A stretch of 37,502 bases of DNA from Lachnospiraceae bacterium (GTDB lineage: Bacteria > Bacillota > Clostridia > Lachnospirales > Lachnospiraceae): the NCBI GenBank assembly GCA_017482485.1, contig JAFUMV010000111.1, positions 1 through 37,502 of the forward strand, in the 5' to 3' direction. Under the pieces are notes generated by a model. It searched no databases, was not told the DNA's origin, and was given only the letters and a program-made list of their open reading frames with translations. This document shows, piece by piece, positions 32,181-37,502 of the stretch. Made by a program: the position numbers and the translations under genes. The first letter of the stretch is position 1. Each line of letters opens with the position of its first letter.

Positions 32181-33941
32181 ATGAAATTTATTTTTTCCTA
32201 TGTAAAACCGTATACAAAAATGGTGCTGATCGCGCTCATCATCAAATTTCTGGGAACCTTCGGGGAGCTGATGATTCCGTATCTTCTGGAATACATGATC
32301 GATGATGTGGTGCCGATGCAGGCGCTGGAAAAGGTGCTTTTCTGGGGCGCTGTCATGATCGGGCTGGCGTGTCTGGTGCGTTTTTTGAATATCACGGCGA
32401 ACCGGATGGCGGTAAAGTCTGCAAAGCTGAGCATCTATGAGATTCGGCGGGATCTGTTCTGGAAGTCCATCAATTTGAGCGGCAGTCAGATCGATGAATT
32501 CGGTCTGCCGTCTCTGACCTCCAGAATGACCTCCGATTCTTATAATCTGCAGGATTTTATCAAGTCCATGCAGACCATGGGGGTTCGCGCGCCCATCATG
32601 CTGTTTGGCGGCATTGCCATCACGCTGACCATGGACCCGGGGCTGGCCTCCATTCTGTGCATCATGGCGCCGATCATGATCGTGGTCATCGTCTGCATTT
32701 CCAGAAAGGGCATTCCTTTATATGAAAAGGTGCAGAGCTGCGTGGACGATATCGTGCGCGTCATGCGGGAAAACATCACGGGCATCCGGGTGGTGAAGGC
32801 GCTGTCCAAGGAAGATTATGAAAAACGTCGTTTTGCTCAGGCGAATGAACAGATGACCCGGAAGGATATCAAAGCCAGCATGATGATGTCTCTTCCGGGC
32901 CCCATCATGACGCTGTTTTTAAACTGCGGTCTGGTGCTGGTCGTGGTGATCGGCGCAAACCGGGTCAATTCCGGCATCACACAGCCCGGCGTGATTTTAG
33001 CGTTTCTGACCTATTTCAACATGATTTTGATGGGCGTCATGGGCTTAAACCGTATTTTTATGATGATTTCCAAGGCCAATGCTTCCGCAAAGAGAATCGC
33101 ATCGGTGGTACTTTCGGAGGACGATCTGGTGAGGATTCCCGAGAGCGAGGCGGCCGCCACTGACAGAGATGAATATATTATTTTTGACCATGTGAATTTC
33201 AGTTATGGGGCGGACAGTCAGACCGTGGACAGCAGTGCTTTTACCGAGGGCGGCCGCAAAAAGTGCTTAAGCGATATTGATTTTTCCATGAAAAAAGGCG
33301 GATAGCTGGGCATCATCGGCGCTACCGGCTGCGGCAAGACCACCATCATTAACCTGCTGATGCGTTTTTATGATGCGGATTCGGGGCATGTGTTCGTGGA
33401 CGGTAAGGATGTCCGCACCTACGATAAGGATGAGCTACACCGGATGTTCGGCGTGGTGTTCCAAAATGATGTGATTTTTGCGGACACTTTAAAAGAAAAT
33501 ATTGTCTTCGGCCGGGATGTGGATGGAGACAGCCTCGTGACGGCGGCAGAAGATGCCAGGGCACGGGATTTCATCGAAGCCTATGAGGATACTTATGAGC
33601 ATGAAGCGGCCATTCACGGCGCCAATTTAAGCGGCGGCCAGCGGCAGCGCGTCCTGATTGCCAGAGCCCTGGCAGCCCATCCCCAGATTCTGATTCTGGA
33701 CGATTCCTCCAGCGCGCTGGACTACAAGACCGACGCGATGCTGCGAAAAGCGATTGCACAGCATCATGCGGATACCACCATGATTGTGGTGGCTCAGAGA
33801 ATCAGTTCCATCATGAATCTGGATGACATCATCGTGCTGGAAGAGGGAAATATCATCGGACACGGAACCCATGAGGAGCTGATGAACAGCTGCCAGATGT
33901 ATCGGGAGATTTACAGGACACAGATGGGGGAGATGAAGTGA
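32181..33941 (+). pseudogene. ABC exporter subunit 1 interrupted by an in-frame TAG
   Basis: One 587-codon frame encodes a full half-transporter (six membrane helices to about 310, then the ATPase), except for TAG at 33303-33305 (codon 375), four codons before Walker A GATGCGKTT (380-388). Downstream motifs are intact and in frame: Q-loop FQND (Gln428), signature LSGGQ (483-487), Walker B LILDD (Asp508 replaces the catalytic Glu) and VVAQRIS (Gln539 replaces the switch His). These changes are normal for the degenerate-site partner of heterodimeric exporters (TM287/288, BmrC types), so apart from the TAG the gene looks under selection. The stop may be a recent nonsense mutation (CAG to TAG would be Gln), a sequencing error or a read-through codon. 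Stop-limited product: 374 aa of membrane domain without ATPase. The second subunit begins two bases after its end. Confidence 0.88.
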
Positions 33942-33942
33942 T

Positions 33943-35712
33943 ATGGCACCAATAAATTCCGTACAGAGAAAACCCAAGGATACCAAGGGCGCATTTTTAA
34001 GACTTCTGTCTTATGTGGGCGCATATAAATTTGTGATTTTCGGTGTGGTCTGCCTGTGTTTTTGCAGCAATGTCCTGGCGCTTTTGGGGCCGGACTTTGC
34101 GGGAAAGGCGATCAATGAGGCTGCTGCGGGCGCAGGAAAAGTCAATTTTAACAATGTATATTATTACGCGAAACGGATGCTTCTGTGCTATGTGTGTTCC
34201 TCGGTGATCTCCATTTCCACAAGCATGCTCATGATGCATGTCAGCAAATGGATCGCCCGGAAGATGAGAAAAGATGTTTTTGAAAAGCTGATGCGCCTGC
34301 CGGTGGGATTTTTTGACCGGAATCAGGCCGGAGACATCATCAGCAGAGTTTCCTATGATATTGAAGTGGTCAGCAGCTGTCTGGCCACCGACATCGTTCA
34401 GATTTTAAACAGTCTGGTGACGGTCATCGGTTCTTTGATCATGATGATTCTGATCTCCCCGCTCCTTGCGGTGGTGATGGTGTTTACGGTTCCCACGGCG
34501 ATCATCTATACCACGAAGATTCGTAAGATCACAAGACCGAAGTTTTCTCTGCGCTCTAAAAATTACGGCATCATGAACGGTTTCGTGGAGGAAATGTTTT
34601 CCGGGCAGAAGACGATCATTGCTTATGCCTATGAAAACCGGGTGCAGGAAAATTTTGATAAGGTCAATCAGAATGCCGCCGATGCCTATTACGACGCGGA
34701 CTATTACGGCATGACCATGGGACCCACTGTGGGAATGATCAACAATCTGGGCTTAAGCCTGATCGCCGTGTTCGGCTCCGTATTATACATGCTGAAAATG
34801 ATTTCTCTGGGACAGATTTCTTCCTTTGTTTTGTATTCCAGAAAATTCTCCGGACCGATCAATGAAATCGCCAACATCATCAACGAACTGTATTCTGCCC
34901 TGTCCGCAGCAGAGCGCGTGTTTGCGCTGCTGGATGAAACGGAGGAGATAGGGGACGTGGAAAATGCCCAGGTGCTCACCGATGTACAGGGGCATGTGAA
35001 GCTGGAGGATGTGAACTTCGGTTATGAAAAAGGAAAAACCATCATCCACAAGCTGAATCTGGATGCCCAGGCGGGAAAGCTGGTGGCGATCGTGGGTCCC
35101 ACAGGTGCCGGAAAGACCACCATCATCAATCTGCTGATGCGCTTTTATGACGTGGATGCGGGACAAATTTTAGTGGACGGACAGGAAATCCGCAGCTGCA
35201 CCAGAGAAAGCCTGCGCAGCGCCTATGCCATGGTGCTGCAGGACACCTGGGTATTTCGCGGTACCATTTTTGAAAACATCGCCTACGGCAAGGAAGGGGC
35301 GACCATGGAAGAGGTTGTAGCGGCGGCGAAAGCGGCCCACATCCACCCCTTCATCGAGCGCCTGCCGGAAGGCTATCAGACCGTCATCAGCGAGGACGGC
35401 GGCAACATTTCCAAAGGACAGAAACAGCTTCTGACCATCGCCAGAACCATGCTTTACGATGCAAAAATGCTGATTCTGGACGAGGCTACCTCCAACGTGG
35501 ACACCAGCACCGAGCGGCATATTCAGAAGGCCATGCGGGAGCTGATGACAGACAAGACCTGCTTTGTCATCGCTCACCGCCTGTCCACCATCCAGCATGC
35601 GGATCATATTCTGGTGATCGATCACGGCGATGTGGTGGAGCAGGGCACTCATGAAAGCCTGATGGAGAAAAAGGGATTTTACTATAAGCTTTACGCGGCG
35701 CAGTTTGAGTGA
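33943..35712 (+). CDS. ABC exporter subunit 2 (ATP-binding/permease)
   Basis: 589-aa half-transporter of the ABCB/MsbA-like type: membrane domain about 20-320, then Walker A GPTGAGKTT (385-393), Q-loop Gln433 (LQDTWVF), signature ISKGQ (489-493, unlike the usual LSGGQ), Walker B LILDEATS with catalytic Glu514 and switch His545 (IAHRLST). With subunit 1 it would give one competent ATP site (its own Walker motifs plus the partner's LSGGQ) and one degenerate site. It starts two bases after subunit 1 and clearly forms a pair with it. Likely a drug/lipid exporter; substrate unknown. Confidence 0.94.
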   Translation: MAPINSVQRKPKDTKGAFLRLLSYVGAYKFVIFGVVCLCFCSNVLALLGPDFAGKAINEAAAGAGKVNFNNVYYYAKRMLLCYVCSSVISISTSMLMMHVSKWIARKMRKDVFEKLMRLPVGFFDRNQAGDIISRVSYDIEVVSSCLATDIVQILNSLVTVIGSLIMMILISPLLAVVMVFTVPTAIIYTTKIRKITRPKFSLRSKNYGIMNGFVEEMFSGQKTIIAYAYENRVQENFDKVNQNAADAYYDADYYGMTMGPTVGMINNLGLSLIAVFGSVLYMLKMISLGQISSFVLYSRKFSGPINEIANIINELYSALSAAERVFALLDETEEIGDVENAQVLTDVQGHVKLEDVNFGYEKGKTIIHKLNLDAQAGKLVAIVGPTGAGKTTIINLLMRFYDVDAGQILVDGQEIRSCTRESLRSAYAMVLQDTWVFRGTIFENIAYGKEGATMEEVVAAAKAAHIHPFIERLPEGYQTVISEDGGNISKGQKQLLTIARTMLYDAKMLILDEATSNVDTSTERHIQKAMRELMTDKTCFVIAHRLSTIQHADHILVIDHGDVVEQGTHESLMEKKGFYYKLYAAQFE

Positions 35713-35835
35713 CCGTTTGGCCTGCTTGTTCGGTTAACCCGACAAAAATGCGGGAAAAATGGGGCCTTTTCGGGGGATTTCTACCATAAAATTCTGGATA
35801 GGCCCTACCCGCAGGTTCGAAAGCGGGGGCTGTTT

Positions 35836-35857
35836 CCTTCGTTCATAGTAACGAAGG
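35836..35857. other. Hairpins in the gap after the ABC genes
   Basis: CCTTCGTT (35836-35843) and AACGAAGG (35850-35857) form a perfect 8-bp stem. Just before it CCCGC/GCGGG (about 35808-35827) makes another. Neither has a proper T-run, though A/T-rich sequence follows. I see no gene in 35713-35890. Confidence 0.5.
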
Positions 35858-35891
35858 CTGAACCGTTATAAAAATAATTATTAAAAAAAGA

Positions 35892-35920
35892 TTGATTTCT
35901 TTGTATACATATGTTATATT
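35892..35920 (+). promoter_or_regulatory. Sigma-A promoter for eno
   Basis: TTGATT (35892-35897), 17 bases, TATATT (35915-35920); start expected near 35927. Confidence 0.75.
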
Positions 35921-35926
35921 CTTGAT

Positions 35927-36038
35927 AGTTAGTTAAGACTAACTTAAAGCGAATCATGTGAAGCCCTTTCATTATCGTAGTTGCTGAATACGATTCAATG
36001 AGGATGTCCCAAAGGGGGATATATCCTGCGGGACATCC
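35927..36038 (+). promoter_or_regulatory. Hairpin-rich 5' leader of eno
   Basis: Three stems: AGTTAGT-TAAG-ACTAACT at the predicted 5' end (35927-35944); ATCGTA/TACGAT (around 35974-35994); and GGATGTCCC/GGGACATCC (36002-36010, 36030-36038) with an inner GGATATATCC palindrome. No terminator T-run, so mRNA stability or translational control is more likely than attenuation. AAAGGAG follows at 36059. Confidence 0.55.
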
Positions 36039-36071
36039 GAACAGGGAAATCAGGCTATAAAGGAGAAATGA

Positions 36072-37370
<1,299 letters not shown>

Positions 37371-37392
37371 TTAATTAGAGAAGATAGAAACA

Positions 37393-37441
37393 AAAGGTAA
37401 TCAGGCTGACAACTGGAGTTGGAAGCATGATTGCCTTTTTT
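37393..37441 (+). terminator. Intrinsic terminator after eno
   Basis: AAAGGTAATCA (37393-37403) pairs with TGATTGCCTTT (37428-37438) over 11 bp with one G-U, an inner CAAC-TGGA-GTTG stem and a run of six Ts. The remaining bases to 37502 show no feature. Confidence 0.85.
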
Positions 37442-37502
37442 GGGAACAAAACAAAAATTACTGCTCACTCCGTTTAAAGTCACCAGTCAACAGTAAAAAA
37501 CA

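Noticed and set aside
33360-33941. Separate ATPase gene starting at ATG 33360
   Set aside because: It is in the same frame as the upstream half, starts inside the ATPase domain after Walker A and lacks a ribosome site; it is the rest of the TAG-interrupted subunit.

Overview
The window looks chromosomal and comes from a Gram-positive anaerobe of the Clostridia, most likely a Lachnospiraceae-type Firmicute. The pointers are a type III glutamine synthetase (GlnN), an LL-diaminopimelate aminotransferase, a four-subunit 2-oxoacid:ferredoxin oxidoreductase, strong GGAGG-type ribosome binding sites, consensus sigma-A promoters, a T-box leader and an ANTAR regulator with attenuator leaders. This placement is an inference from gene content.

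Region 1 (1-18.06 kb) is a glutamine/ammonium island arranged around a divergent promoter region at about 8.0-8.15 kb. Leftward run glnN (GSIII), purF, an ammonium transporter fused to a PII domain, and glmS. Rightward run pyrG, gltB, gltD, glnA (GSI) and a gene for an ANTAR protein. The island therefore holds two glutamine makers, four glutamine-amide users (GlmS, PurF, CTP synthase, GOGAT), ammonium import and a PII module. Four leaders (glmS, amt, glnN, pyrG) carry the same small hairpin, a 5-bp stem capped by the hexaloop AAAGGC (A at position 1, G at position 4, as expected for ANTAR targets). In each leader this hairpin shares bases with the 5' arm of an intrinsic terminator. The simplest reading is a locally encoded ANTAR antitermination circuit that tunes the whole glutamine economy. 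The ANTAR protein has a degenerate receiver without a phosphoacceptor, and the PII domain lacks the uridylylated tyrosine, so the input signal is probably not classical phosphorylation or uridylylation.

Region 2 (18.1-24.4 kb) holds dapL, a 0.6-kb gene-free stretch with tandem repeats and a large imperfect hairpin, and a four-gene operon of unknown substrate: D-2-hydroxyacid dehydrogenase, LysR regulator, DapA/NanA-family aldolase and P-loop kinase. A palindromic operator candidate lies in front of that operon. A fragment resembling the C-terminal part of Rpn-family proteins follows.

Region 3 (24.4-28.1 kb) is a T-box-controlled operon for a 2-oxoacid:ferredoxin oxidoreductase (gamma, delta, alpha, beta), closed by a 16-bp perfect terminator hairpin and 2.7 copies of a 42-bp palindromic repeat.

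Region 4 (28.1-37.5 kb) contains a MATE exporter, a CaCA-type cation antiporter, a LysR regulator, a heterodimeric ABC exporter with a long structured leader, and enolase. The first ABC subunit is interrupted by an in-frame TAG just before its Walker A motif. None of the other 25 gene stops I read in the window is TAG. Enolase has its own promoter, a hairpin-rich leader and a terminator.
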